From positions 1-19,668 of the forward strand of contig CAYOVG010000096.1 in NCBI GenBank assembly GCA_964407285.1: 19,668 bases of DNA. Reading direction: 5' to 3'. Each line of letters begins with the position of its first letter. The stretch's first letter is position 1. The translations under genes and the position numbers were made by a program. The notes under the pieces were generated by a model. It was not told where the DNA came from. It was given only the letters and a program-made list of their open reading frames with translations, and did not search any database. Of this stretch, positions 7,494 through 16,011 are shown piece by piece. This stretch comes from CAYOVG01 sp964407285. Lineage in GTDB: Bacteria > Desulfobacterota > Syntrophobacteria > Syntrophobacterales > Syntrophobacteraceae.

Positions 7494-7588
7494 TCAACTG
7501 GAACATAAAGACCGTTAGAACCAGACATATTCCGGCGGCCGGCCTCTTAGGCGTCGAAATCATTCCTCCCTATTATCATGGCCGTTGT

Positions 7589-8056
7589 GGAGGACAGGGC
7601 GGATGGATGATTCTTGTTGAACCGGAAATCGGATTCGGGGAGGATATCCTGGTTCCGGACCTGGCCGGCTGGAAAGCGGAGCGGTTTCCAAGGTCGGAAG
7701 ACCACAACTGGATTTCGGTCGCGCCTGACTGGGCATGCGAGGTGCTCTCCCCGAACACCGCCCGTTATGACCGGGTCGAAAGAATGCCCATCTACGCCAT
7801 GCATGAAGTGCGGCATGTCTGGTTGATCGATCCGATCCTTACGACCCTGGAGGTGTTCAGGCTCGAATCCGGACGTTGGGTTCTTCCTGATGCCTTTGCG
7901 GGAAGGAAAAGCGTGCGGGTGGAACCCTTTTCGGAGATAGAGATAAGTCTTGCCTCCCGGTCATCCGCTACAGGCGCCGCTCACGCATCATCGCCCCCAT
8001 CCTTTCCCGACTTGTATTTCAGCGCCAGCATGGTGATGTCGTCGGACTGGGGGTAG
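7589..8056 (+). pseudogene. Truncated Uma2-family (DUF820) endonuclease
   Basis: The frame is recognisable as the C-terminal part of a Uma2-type PD-(D/E)xK nuclease. It starts at GGQGGWMILVEPEIGFGED, then has VPDLAGWKAERFP, APDWACEVLSPNTARYDRV, HVWLIDP and TLEVFRLESGRWVL. The usual N-terminal half of about 90-110 residues is missing; upstream sequence in all frames shows no trace of it and no ribosome site. The normally conserved lysine after the EVLSP block is an arginine (ERMPIYA). After EISLA (about 7951) the frame runs on without family similarity and overlaps the convergent phosphatase gene by 76 bp. This is a decayed fragment, probably not expressed as an active enzyme. Confidence 0.75.
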
Positions 8057-10008
8057 CCCGCGGCAAACGCCTCAACGGAATCCATAATGCACTGGATCGC
8101 TTCCGAGGGCGACTTCGCCTTGCAGGTGGAGATTACCCGCATCAACCGTTCTTCGGAGTATAGCTCCTGGTTGGGGTCGAACGCCTCGGTAACCCCATCC
8201 GTGTACGTGATGAGCAGATCCTCCGGCAGGAGCTGAATTTTGGACGTCGTGAAGACGGCTTCGGGCATGACCCCCAGGACGATCCCCTCCGGCAGCGTCA
8301 TCCACTCGGCCCGGCCGTCCGCTCGAAGCAGAACGGGCGGGTTGTGGCCCGCGTTCGAGTACAGGAGTTCACCGGTACGGATATCGAGCACGCCGCAGAA
8401 CATGGTCACGAACAGCATCGCGTCGTTCTTCTCGCACAGGTCGCCGTTCACCCTTTCCAGTATCCGGGCGGGGTCGAGCAGACCCTTCTGCGCCCCGGTC
8501 AACGTCTTGGTTACGGACATGAAGAGGGCGGCCGGCACGCCCTTGCCCGAGACATCCCCGATGCAGAAGAACAGATGGTCCTCATCCGTGAGGAAGAAAT
8601 CGTACAGGTCCCCGCCGACTTCCTTTGCCGGATCGATGGTGGCGTAGAGATCGAATTCGCTCCTCTCCGGGAAGGGGGGAAAGAGCTTGGGAAGGAAGCT
8701 CATCTGTATATCGGTTGCGATGTTGAGTTCGCTTTCGATCCGTTCCTTTGCCGCCGTCGTCTCGGTAAGGTCCTTGATGTAGACCTTCAGATCGTTCTTC
8801 ATCGACGCCACGCACTCGGCGAGGTGGGAAATCTCGTCCCGCGACGTAATCCTCGGGAGTTCGACCTCCAGGTTTCCCGTGGCGATCTCCTTCGTCGCCC
8901 TGGCGAGCGACTGCAACGGGCTGGAGACGCTACGAGAGGCCGCGTAGGCGACGACAACGACCATGGAAGCCATGCACAGCACGAAGATAGCGATGTACCT
9001 CACATAATCCGCCATCTGCCCGGAGATGAATTCCCTGGCTTCCACGGCCCGGGAAACGATGGCTTCCTGCGGCGTAATAATAATGAGCGCCACATTGGCT
9101 TCCCCCACCAGTCCGAAAGCCCAGAATGAATTTCGCCCTTTGTAGGGCATTTGTATGACTCCGGACCGGCGGTCGATAATCTCCTGGATCATGCGGCCAT
9201 ACTTTTGTGAATCACCCGACTCGAGCCACTGCTCCCGTTCCGGGTCGAGGGACGCCGCCCGGACCCGGCCTCCGGCCTCCCGGTCCTCTCCCGCCTCCGG
9301 CTGGTCCTTCCTGCCGATGATTCGAAGCGCCAGGTCCTTCATCTCGGTGGAAATGTCGAGATAGGTCAGGAAGAGCTTCGTTTCCGCCCTCAAATTGTCG
9401 GGGATCGAATCCAGATGGAGATCTTTCAGGATGCTCACATCCATGCCCGTTACACCGGCCACGGAGCCGTCCGGCCCGAATACCGGCATGGAGATGGTGG
9501 TTAGAAACGTTCCCCGTTCCGGGTCCAGGGCCGGGGGATTCCATACGAGCCTGCGGTGCTTCTTCGCTTCGACGTACCATGAGGACTTGCGAGGGTCGGA
9601 GCGGTCCGGGAAAGCGGCCCGGGCGGCGCCGTTCCCGGGGTACATGGATAATCCGCCGCTCTCCAGGGCCGTGTAGTGCCGGACCACCATATTGGAATAA
9701 CCGTCCTGAAGCGCCTCGTAGACGGGAATCATGGCTTCGGGTCTTCCCATGCCCCTCGTCTCGGCTTCCTTCGCCTGCAGGCGCAGAGCCAGTTCCAGCA
9801 ATTGCCCTTCGGCCCGGATGGTGTTGGACGTATCGTTCACCAATTGCAGAAGATCCCGGCGGGCTTCCCTCTTAAGGATCGTGCTCATGCGCGAGCCCAG
9901 TTTCGAACCGAGGTCGCCGGTCTTCCGGTAGGCGTAGTAACCCACCGTAGCCAACGGCCCGACGGCAATGATGAGAAGAAGTATCAACAGCTTCAGAAAG
10001 ATTTTCAT
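7981..10008 (-). CDS. dCache-HAMP-PP2C (SpoIIE/RsbU-type) phosphatase
   Basis: A 675-residue membrane-bound sensor phosphatase. TM1 lies at 5-27. A periplasmic double-Cache-like region spans about 28-335, with WYVEAKK and SMPVFGPDGSVAGVTGMDVS. TM2 is at 337-357, a HAMP linker at about 358-410 and a PP2C domain at about 430-666. Metal-binding landmarks are GGDLYDFF (465-472), GDVSGKG (484-490), NAGHNPP (552-558), TDGVTEA (603-609) and SDDIT (655-659), so the domain looks active. Relatives dephosphorylate anti-anti-sigma (STAS) proteins or similar partners; none is encoded in the window. It is the third gene of a minus-strand operon, 37 bp after the binding-protein gene. No strong ribosome site precedes ATG 10008, so translational coupling is possible. 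Confidence 0.92.
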   Translation of the reverse strand: MKIFLKLLILLLIIAVGPLATVGYYAYRKTGDLGSKLGSRMSTILKREARRDLLQLVNDTSNTIRAEGQLLELALRLQAKEAETRGMGRPEAMIPVYEALQDGYSNMVVRHYTALESGGLSMYPGNGAARAAFPDRSDPRKSSWYVEAKKHRRLVWNPPALDPERGTFLTTISMPVFGPDGSVAGVTGMDVSILKDLHLDSIPDNLRAETKLFLTYLDISTEMKDLALRIIGRKDQPEAGEDREAGGRVRAASLDPEREQWLESGDSQKYGRMIQEIIDRRSGVIQMPYKGRNSFWAFGLVGEANVALIIITPQEAIVSRAVEAREFISGQMADYVRYIAIFVLCMASMVVVVAYAASRSVSSPLQSLARATKEIATGNLEVELPRITSRDEISHLAECVASMKNDLKVYIKDLTETTAAKERIESELNIATDIQMSFLPKLFPPFPERSEFDLYATIDPAKEVGGDLYDFFLTDEDHLFFCIGDVSGKGVPAALFMSVTKTLTGAQKGLLDPARILERVNGDLCEKNDAMLFVTMFCGVLDIRTGELLYSNAGHNPPVLLRADGRAEWMTLPEGIVLGVMPEAVFTTSKIQLLPEDLLITYTDGVTEAFDPNQELYSEERLMRVISTCKAKSPSEAIQCIMDSVEAFAAGYPQSDDITMLALKYKSGKDGGDDA

Positions 10009-10045
10009 AAGGCGGCTATTTCGTAACGTCTATTCGTCCATTGTT

Positions 10046-11326
10046 TCATAACGGCTCCCGTTGTTTCGCAACGACCCTCCGTCCGTTCTCACGCGCCGGT
10101 TTGCCCTCGTAGTCGTAAATGAAACCGGCGCTTTCGAAAAACGAGAAGGGTATCCTGAGACCCGCGGCCCTGGCGCGCCGGAAATTGATCGAAATGTCCG
10201 GCTGGGTCACCAGGCCCACGGGAAGCTCGCCGGGGGAGGCGCGGCCCAGAAGGATATCCGTGCCGTAGATCGCAGCCTTGTAGGCGTTGCTCTGAAAGCT
10301 TACCCCAATGGAGAGAATGGCGCTGTCGTCCCCCTCCAAAACGACGTCCGGCACCGCACTCAGCACGGGAACCTTCCCGGCCGCCGCGTTGATCGTATCC
10401 AGTTTATCAAAAAGCGACGTGCAACCGGTAATCCAAAAGATGCTCTTGACGAGGTCCGGGTCCCTCTTCTTCATCTCCTCGACAGCTTCGGGGATAAGCT
10501 CCAGCAGTTCCCGGCGCATCTGCTCGGGTGGATTCGGTTTCCGCACTTCGACACGCACGACGCGAAAGCCGTACTCCGGGGCGGCCACGAAGAGCGGCGC
10601 AACCTGCGTCTCGATGGCGCTCTGGTTCTCCTTATCGTAGAGCACGGCTATATTTCCGAGGTCCTTTACGAGTTCCCTCAGGTACTGCATCTGCAGGTCG
10701 ATACGCGCGTTGAGCGAAGTGTAGGCGATATTCGCGCCGCTTCCCTTGTCGTACGAATCCATGTAGTTGAGAATCACCGGGTCCTTGGAGCATACGGTTA
10801 CGACCGGTACCGGTCCCCCTCTGAAATACTTGTGCGCCAGGTCCGTGGATTCCGAACCCATGGAATAGATGAGATCGAACCGCTCGGAAGCGGCCCGCTC
10901 GAACATCTTCTTCCCCTCGTCCTCCTTCCTCATGTAATTGACCGCCGTGAAGACGACCGGAATCCGCTTGGCGTAAAACACGTCGAGAAGAGTCGTCAGG
11001 GCCGTGGTGTAGGCTGAAGACGCTCTCGGGAAAACAACCATAATGCGCCTGGGGGCCGCATACATCAGCCAGTCTCGGGGCGTGAGCTGAAATTCCATCG
11101 GGTTGTCGGGCCGGGTCTCGAGTTCCCAGTGCAAAGCGGTGTCTTCCTTGAGAGCGAACCACGAGGGGGAGGGGGCCGAAGCGTCCGCTCCGGAAGCGAC
11201 GCCCGGAGACCCCGCACTCACCGCCGCGAGGCAAAGCAGGAAGATCGCCGAAACCACGTCTGGAGTGCTTAAAAAGCGGAAACGGAAACGCGAACGCGGA
11301 GAAGAAAAACGATCCCTGATATGCAT
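10046..11326 (-). CDS. ABC_sub_bind-type periplasmic binding protein
   Basis: A 426-residue protein with a basic N-terminus, a hydrophobic stretch at about 24-37 and likely signal cleavage near residues 45-50, so it should be exported. The two-lobe pattern of the ABC_sub_bind (TrpX-like) family is visible: RFDLIYSMGSEST, VPVVTVCSKDPV, ANIAYTSLNARIDLQMQYL, GNIAVLYDKENQSA and a C-terminal INFRRARAAGLRIPFSFF. Such proteins bind small organic ligands, often aromatic or amino-acid-like. No ABC permease or ATPase is nearby; the neighbours are an MFS-sensor fusion 8 bp upstream and a sensor phosphatase 37 bp downstream. It may therefore present ligand to one of these. GGAGG at the end of the upstream gene is 13 nt from the ATG, rather far, so the start is moderately sure. 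Confidence 0.85.
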   Translation of the reverse strand: MHIRDRFSSPRSRFRFRFLSTPDVVSAIFLLCLAAVSAGSPGVASGADASAPSPSWFALKEDTALHWELETRPDNPMEFQLTPRDWLMYAAPRRIMVVFPRASSAYTTALTTLLDVFYAKRIPVVFTAVNYMRKEDEGKKMFERAASERFDLIYSMGSESTDLAHKYFRGGPVPVVTVCSKDPVILNYMDSYDKGSGANIAYTSLNARIDLQMQYLRELVKDLGNIAVLYDKENQSAIETQVAPLFVAAPEYGFRVVRVEVRKPNPPEQMRRELLELIPEAVEEMKKRDPDLVKSIFWITGCTSLFDKLDTINAAAGKVPVLSAVPDVVLEGDDSAILSIGVSFQSNAYKAAIYGTDILLGRASPGELPVGLVTQPDISINFRRARAAGLRIPFSFFESAGFIYDYEGKPARENGRRVVAKQREPL

Positions 11327-11334
11327 GTCTACGT

Positions 11335-13788
11335 CTAAGCCTCCTTGATCCGGCAGGAACCCGCCTCGGGTCTGGAGCCGATCCGAACGAGGAACAGAAA
11401 GCCGAACACGATGACGCCGATGCCGACCCAGGCGATGGTGAGAGCGCTTTCATGGAAGTACGCGAACAGAGCGCCCACCACGACGGGGCCGAGCACATGG
11501 CCCATACGTTCCAGGAACCGGTAGAGGGAGGTAGCGGACCCCCTTCCCAGTGCGGCAGCGGCCGCGGTGCCGGCAATGTAGGTGACGATCGGGGCGTGAA
11601 TGAAGCCGTGCGCCAGACCGAGCACGGTGACGCCGGTAATGAGCATGAGGGTCGTCAGGTAACCGCTTCCCGCCTCCGTCATCCGCTGGATATCGGGGGT
11701 TCCGATGAGCCCTATGAGAATAAGCCCCAGACCGCTCATCACCGTTCCCACGAAGAGCATGCTGCCCGTTTTTCCCTTCCTGTCGGCCCATTTGGCGATA
11801 TACCGGGAGGAAATGAGCACCCCCGCGGCATAGAACATGATGATCTGGCCGATGTCTTCCTGGACGAACTCGAGGCGCGACAGAAGCAGGGGCAGGGCGA
11901 AGATCGTAATGCCTGTGAGGACGGCCTTGGCGGGCATGCCGATAAACAGAATGGCCTTTATGAAATCGGCGTCCCGCAGGGAGGCGGACAGACTGGAACG
12001 TAGCCCGTGTGAGTCGGAAAGCTGCGCTTTTCGCTCCGCGCCGGCGGGTATCAGCTTGAATGCATAGCACGCGGCGGCGAGGGCGACGATGCCGGCCATC
12101 GCAAATACATGTCCGGGACCCGTATAGGTTACTAGGAGGGCTCCGATCGCGGTCCCTGAAATCATGCCGCCGTTGTAGCCGTATACGATGATTGCGGCGC
12201 TCTGCGTCCGTTTGTCGGGGGCGCTGTGCTCCAGGATGTGGGTTTGGACGCCGATGAAGAACATCCCCTGGCCCAGCCCACACAGAATCCGGACAATATA
12301 CATCGCGTAGAAATTCTGAATATAGACCATCAGGAGAAAACCGACGGCCGAACACAGCGCTCCGACGATCAGGAGAGGTTTGCCGGTTCTGCGTTCGGCA
12401 AAAATGCCGGACGGTATGAGCGCCGCGACGAAGGCCGCGAAAAAGGAAGTGAAAAGAGTCGAAACCATGCCCGGGTCCACATGGTTCTGCGCCGCCAGTT
12501 GCTTCAGATACTGCGGAAGGAAGGAGACGCAAAGCGCCTCCGCGAATACCCCGAGGAAATAGAACGGCTGGATTGCGTTCGTCCTCGCATCCGGATCAGT
12601 CGCCTCGCTCCCCGCCGAAATGGCGTTGCGCAGGTTGAAGAAAAGCACGGCCAGGAAAGCGACGGCTATGAACAATACGAGGAAGTTCTTCACGCAACGC
12701 CACAACTTACCATAGAGCAGGTCCTTCGGGATGCCCACATAGAGGACTAGCTTATTGGCTCCATAACCGGCCGTGAGTTCCATGCGTCGTTCCAGGTTCG
12801 ATGCGGAGCGCGACTCCCATTGCTTTCCGAGCCGGCTTCGGTCGGAGTCGATCAGGACCGTATCGCCACTGGTGAATGCAATGTAGCTGATATCGGGATC
12901 GAGTTTGCGGTAGTCCTCGAACATGGCGCCGATACCTTCGAATTCGGTGAGATCGAGCTTCATCTCCAGCGCGGCCCCGAGGCGACCGCGAAGAGAATCC
13001 GCCAGGGCCTTCGTCTTTCGCTCGATTCCGACGGTATAGATATGCACGAGAGACGACAAAACGATGCCGGACATCAGCAGGAAGGTCAAACCGTACGCGA
13101 TCCATCCCTGTTTCCGGCGGCCGGGGCGAAAGAAGCTGATCGCGGCAAAGACGGCCAGCAGCGCAAGTCCCAGGAAGGGAATATTCAGAGCCATCGCGGC
13201 GGCCAATCCGTCGGTTTTGATCCGGTTCGCGACAGCTCCCATGTCGAAGAAGCGCGCTCCGATCATCTCGAAAGCCACGGCTTTGGACATCGTTATCCTG
13301 AGGTCTCCGACGGTTTCGAACTTGTTGTACAGGGGAAGGACGGCCTGGTAGCAACAACTGCCGTCCAGTACCCGTGCATTGGGGTATTGCAGGGTTTTGG
13401 CCGTTTCTCCCGGTTGCTCGCCGGATTGCTCCGCCGTTTCGACCGGGTCGTCCTCGTCCTCTTCCGTGTTCGCCTCGGGATTGGAATGGACGATCCTGCC
13501 CTTCGTATTGACCACGGCAATGGACATGATGGATGGATCGGACTCCAGGATTTCATTCGTCCGGGTCTTGAAGCCGACAAACTCCTCCACCGGCAAACCG
13601 GCCTTGAGGAAGGTTTCCATGCTGTGGCGGACGACTTCCCCCTGCGCCAGTAGTTTGTCTATCTCAAAACGGGAGTACGTACGGTATGCGTCTCCATATC
13701 CGATGTAGACCAGGATTCCGAGGGCCAGCGCCAATACCGCCACTTCCATGAAAACGACTATGAACCTTCCCTGAAACTTTTCCTTCAT
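11335..13788 (-). CDS. Sensor-MFS fusion membrane protein
   Basis: An 817-residue protein. TM1 is at about 10-30. A first extracytoplasmic region (31-194) has a Cache/PDC-like core (IMSIAVVNTKGRIVHSN) and a very acidic loop. TM2 and TM3 are at about 195-220 and 229-253. A second extracytoplasmic region (254-365) contains ISYIAFTSGDTVLIDSD, and TM4 is at 367-385. A complete 12-helix MFS carrier follows from about 408 to 808. Both copies of the MFS loop motif are recognisable (GIFAERRTGK and AKWADRKGKTG). Transporter and sensor are thus one chain; a transported signal or substrate-gated sensing is inferred, with unknown substrate. ATG 13788 is preferred, with GGGAG about 11 nt upstream. An earlier in-frame ATG at 13899 has weaker support. 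First gene of the operon. Confidence 0.85.
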   Translation of the reverse strand: MKEKFQGRFIVVFMEVAVLALALGILVYIGYGDAYRTYSRFEIDKLLAQGEVVRHSMETFLKAGLPVEEFVGFKTRTNEILESDPSIMSIAVVNTKGRIVHSNPEANTEEDEDDPVETAEQSGEQPGETAKTLQYPNARVLDGSCCYQAVLPLYNKFETVGDLRITMSKAVAFEMIGARFFDMGAVANRIKTDGLAAAMALNIPFLGLALLAVFAAISFFRPGRRKQGWIAYGLTFLLMSGIVLSSLVHIYTVGIERKTKALADSLRGRLGAALEMKLDLTEFEGIGAMFEDYRKLDPDISYIAFTSGDTVLIDSDRSRLGKQWESRSASNLERRMELTAGYGANKLVLYVGIPKDLLYGKLWRCVKNFLVLFIAVAFLAVLFFNLRNAISAGSEATDPDARTNAIQPFYFLGVFAEALCVSFLPQYLKQLAAQNHVDPGMVSTLFTSFFAAFVAALIPSGIFAERRTGKPLLIVGALCSAVGFLLMVYIQNFYAMYIVRILCGLGQGMFFIGVQTHILEHSAPDKRTQSAAIIVYGYNGGMISGTAIGALLVTYTGPGHVFAMAGIVALAAACYAFKLIPAGAERKAQLSDSHGLRSSLSASLRDADFIKAILFIGMPAKAVLTGITIFALPLLLSRLEFVQEDIGQIIMFYAAGVLISSRYIAKWADRKGKTGSMLFVGTVMSGLGLILIGLIGTPDIQRMTEAGSGYLTTLMLITGVTVLGLAHGFIHAPIVTYIAGTAAAAALGRGSATSLYRFLERMGHVLGPVVVGALFAYFHESALTIAWVGIGVIVFGFLFLVRIGSRPEAGSCRIKEA

Positions 13789-14084
13789 TAGAATCCAATC
13801 TCCCTGGAGGAACCGGTGGTGAGCGACAATCCTTTCAGTACCTTTGCCGGCGCAAGAACGAGGAACCTTGTCTGAAATGATGGACTCACAATCGGTCAAA
13901 CACGTCGCCCCGGTAGGGCGGGGTTTCGTTCCCGCCGGTTACGGTAGGGCGAGGGCGACCCCCCCCCCGCTCTACCGTTCGAGTTGCCGGGATTTTATTT
14001 CCGGGTATGTTCCTTGTCCTCGCATTGAGTACTCAGCAACCGGACACAACGTTCCAAACGGGCGCTTACGCAACGCCAAGGTCC
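13789..14084. other. Spacer with REP-like repeat and poly-C run
   Basis: There is no gene in this 296-bp spacer between the ATP-grasp gene and the sensor-MFS operon. It carries the hairpin repeat at 13905-13978, including a run of ten C residues at 13959-13968. TTGACC on the minus strand (13894-13899) could be a -35 box for the operon, but no acceptable -10 box follows at the right distance. Confidence 0.5.
13905..13978. repeat. REP-like double hairpin, second copy of a dispersed repeat
   Basis: GGCGGG-GTTTCGTT-CCCGCC (13917-13936) forms one hairpin. ACGGTAG (13941-13947) and CTACCGT (13972-13978) close a second one. The core GGTAGGGCGGGGTTTCGTTC closely resembles the left arm of the palindrome at 5790-5819. 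Its position just after the ATP-grasp gene suggests it could also end that transcript. Confidence 0.6.
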
Positions 14085-15242
14085 CTACGCATTCAACAAA
14101 CCATGGATATGCGACACCGAAGGACGGCAACAGCAGAAGAGATAGTCCAACCGGTCCGCAAAGAGACCGAGAATAAGATCGGTATAACTCATTTCGTTTT
14201 CCTCCAGTCCCATGGAAACCAGACTGGTCACGCCGTCCCGCGGGCGCTTGAGATCGGGTTTCGGGTTGGCTTCGAGCACGTTCAGCGTTCCGTCCGAGTC
14301 TGCGCGCAAATCGGCGCGAACGATGCTCTTCAAATCGAACTCGTGGTAAATGCGCCGGGCGATATCGAAAAGCTCCCGGCGTAGCGCGGCGTCATCGTGG
14401 GAGACCGGGCGGGCGCGGTCGGTGCTGATGGGCTTGCTGTCCATGGATGTGAATATGCGCTCCCCCTCTTCCAGAACGCGTTCGACGGGCGCGAAGGCGA
14501 ATGGTTCCGGCAGTTTGCGCAGCGACCGCCGACGGCAGATCACGGGTCCGCAGACCGCCACGCAGAACTCTCTGCCGGGCAGGTACTTCTCGACGAGAAT
14601 GCTGTTGTTCGTGGCGCGTTGAACCTCATCTATCGCATCCGGCAGTTCCGCGGCGGTTTCCATGCAACTGACGTAACGTGATGCGCGGCCCGAATCCGGC
14701 TTGACGACGAACGGTCCCGGGTAATCGCCGAAAACTCCCGAGAGGAGCGCATGGAGCCGTGAGACGTCCATCGGCCAGGAATGTCGCCAGACCACGAACG
14801 GCGCGGTTGGGATGCCGAACGACCGCAGATGGTGTTTGAAGGTGATCTTACTGTCCAGGATGCCGGCGGCCAGGGGGTCGTGGCCGATGTAAGGAATGCC
14901 CAGCATTTCCAGGGTCCCCGGAGTATGCGCTACCGGGCAGTACCCCTGGACCCCGCCCGTATTGAGCCAGGCGAACTGAATGCCGTAGAGTCTCAACTTC
15001 TCCGGCAACGTCATGTCGTCGCACATCAGGAAAACGTGGCGAAAACCGATCTCGGTCAGGGCTGCCGCAATGTCGCATGCCACGGTTTCATAGCTCTTCC
15101 ACGGCCGCGTGTTGTGGGTCTTCATGATTACGGACCCTTCATCGCAGCTGTCTCCTCCATAGATGACCGCAACGCGCAGTTTCGGCATGAGAGTGTCCAG
15201 CATGCCGGACAGCGAGCTGAAGCAACTATCGGGAACAACCAT
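14085..15242 (-). CDS. D-Ala-D-Ala ligase-like ATP-grasp enzyme
   Basis: A 385-residue soluble protein with the Ddl fold signature. VAVIYGGDSCDEGSV lies at 24-38, a central ATP-grasp region has PFVVKPDSGRAS (177-188, K181) and VEKYLPGREFCVAVCG (217-232), and the metal-binding end is VRADLRADSDGTLNVLEANP (D311, E324, N326). The family joins two amino acids or similar carboxylates using ATP. In place of the usual HGxxGEDG loop it has NTGGVQGYCPVAHT (94-107), so the acceptor may not be D-alanine. It is not next to cell-wall genes. It may be read with the sensor-MFS operon downstream on the same strand, but 296 bp and a repeat separate them. Only a weak ribosome site (GGGTG) precedes ATG 15242, and M19 is an alternative start. 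Confidence 0.8.
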   Translation of the reverse strand: MVVPDSCFSSLSGMLDTLMPKLRVAVIYGGDSCDEGSVIMKTHNTRPWKSYETVACDIAAALTEIGFRHVFLMCDDMTLPEKLRLYGIQFAWLNTGGVQGYCPVAHTPGTLEMLGIPYIGHDPLAAGILDSKITFKHHLRSFGIPTAPFVVWRHSWPMDVSRLHALLSGVFGDYPGPFVVKPDSGRASRYVSCMETAAELPDAIDEVQRATNNSILVEKYLPGREFCVAVCGPVICRRRSLRKLPEPFAFAPVERVLEEGERIFTSMDSKPISTDRARPVSHDDAALRRELFDIARRIYHEFDLKSIVRADLRADSDGTLNVLEANPKPDLKRPRDGVTSLVSMGLEENEMSYTDLILGLFADRLDYLFCCCRPSVSHIHGLLNA

Positions 15243-15354
15243 TTTACACCCACTCTCAGAAGGTTTTCCGCATGGAAACAGGAATCCGGGTTCGGGGGCT
15301 TCCGGCGTTTACACCTTTATCCGTCCCGTTTCGATGGACCACTTGCATAACCAC

Positions 15355-15367
15355 GCCCTTTAAGGGC
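15355..15367. repeat. Perfect 13-bp palindrome
   Basis: GCCCTT-T-AAGGGC is a perfect palindrome with a one-base centre, about 113 bp upstream of the ATP-grasp start codon. The centre is too tight for a stable RNA hairpin, so a protein-binding site is more plausible. Confidence 0.35.
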
Positions 15368-15702
15368 TATCGGGAAGCACAGATCAAGTCTTTACCACAA
15401 AAGGCGGCAAATGTCTAAGAGGCTGGCGGGCAAATGTTGCCGGTTGCAGCCGTGTATCCCGTGAATGCACCGCAGTCCGGTCCCTTGCGGGCGTTCGCGG
15501 GCGGCTATTCATCACCGTTTACCGGGGTACCGTGAGGGTGACAGTATTGTAGTGCAAAGATGAAAGTCGGGATTACAAGCACAGCACCGGGTTTCGAGTT
15601 TCCACTCCACGCAAGGGTGGACCCCCGCAATAGGAAGAAGGACAGCAGGACAAGGGGGACAAGGATGAAGAGGAGCATAGGAATAGCAAAAGATTGAGTG
15701 GT

Positions 15703-15722
15703 CCGGGCAACAAGTTGCCCGG
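15703..15722. repeat. Perfect 9-bp inverted repeat
   Basis: CCGGGCAAC-AA-GTTGCCCGG is a perfect inverted repeat in the gene-free spacer. No T tract follows on either strand, so it is not an obvious terminator. It may be part of a decayed repeat element. Confidence 0.45.
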
Positions 15723-15883
15723 GCATGCAGCACAAGAGCAAAAACGGCAGATTGAAAGAGCGTCGGTCTTCCGACGGCACGGCTTCGTCGTACTCTTTCC
15801 TCCCAACCGAAGAATTCACCACCTGATTGCCGGCAATGGCGGGCGACGCTTCGCTGACGGGACGGAAGTCTGATAAATCCATT

Positions 15884-15918
15884 CCGATCTCTGATCTCCG
15901 ACTTCCGTCTCCGTGCTC
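15884..15918. repeat. Imperfect heptanucleotide array 1
   Basis: Five contiguous 7-nt units related to CCGATCT run through this stretch in fixed register (units begin at 15884, 15891, 15898, 15905 and 15912). Divergence rises toward the right end. Confidence 0.5.
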
Positions 15919-15923
15919 TCCAT

Positions 15924-16009
15924 GGTTTTCACGCCACCAATCGCGAAATGGTTTGATTTCTGCTCCGGCTTGTGGTTTTTGCACCACCACCCACGAAGTG
16001 GTTACATTT
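15924..16009. repeat. 36-bp imperfect direct repeat, 50 bp apart
   Basis: The segments 15924-15959 and 15974-16009 align without gaps, with 27 of 36 identical positions. Shared landmarks are GGTTTT, CCACC, ACGAA or GCGAA, and TGGTT. Each copy contains a small ACCA/TGGT inverted repeat. They lie between the two heptanucleotide arrays. Confidence 0.55.
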
Positions 16010-16011
16010 GG

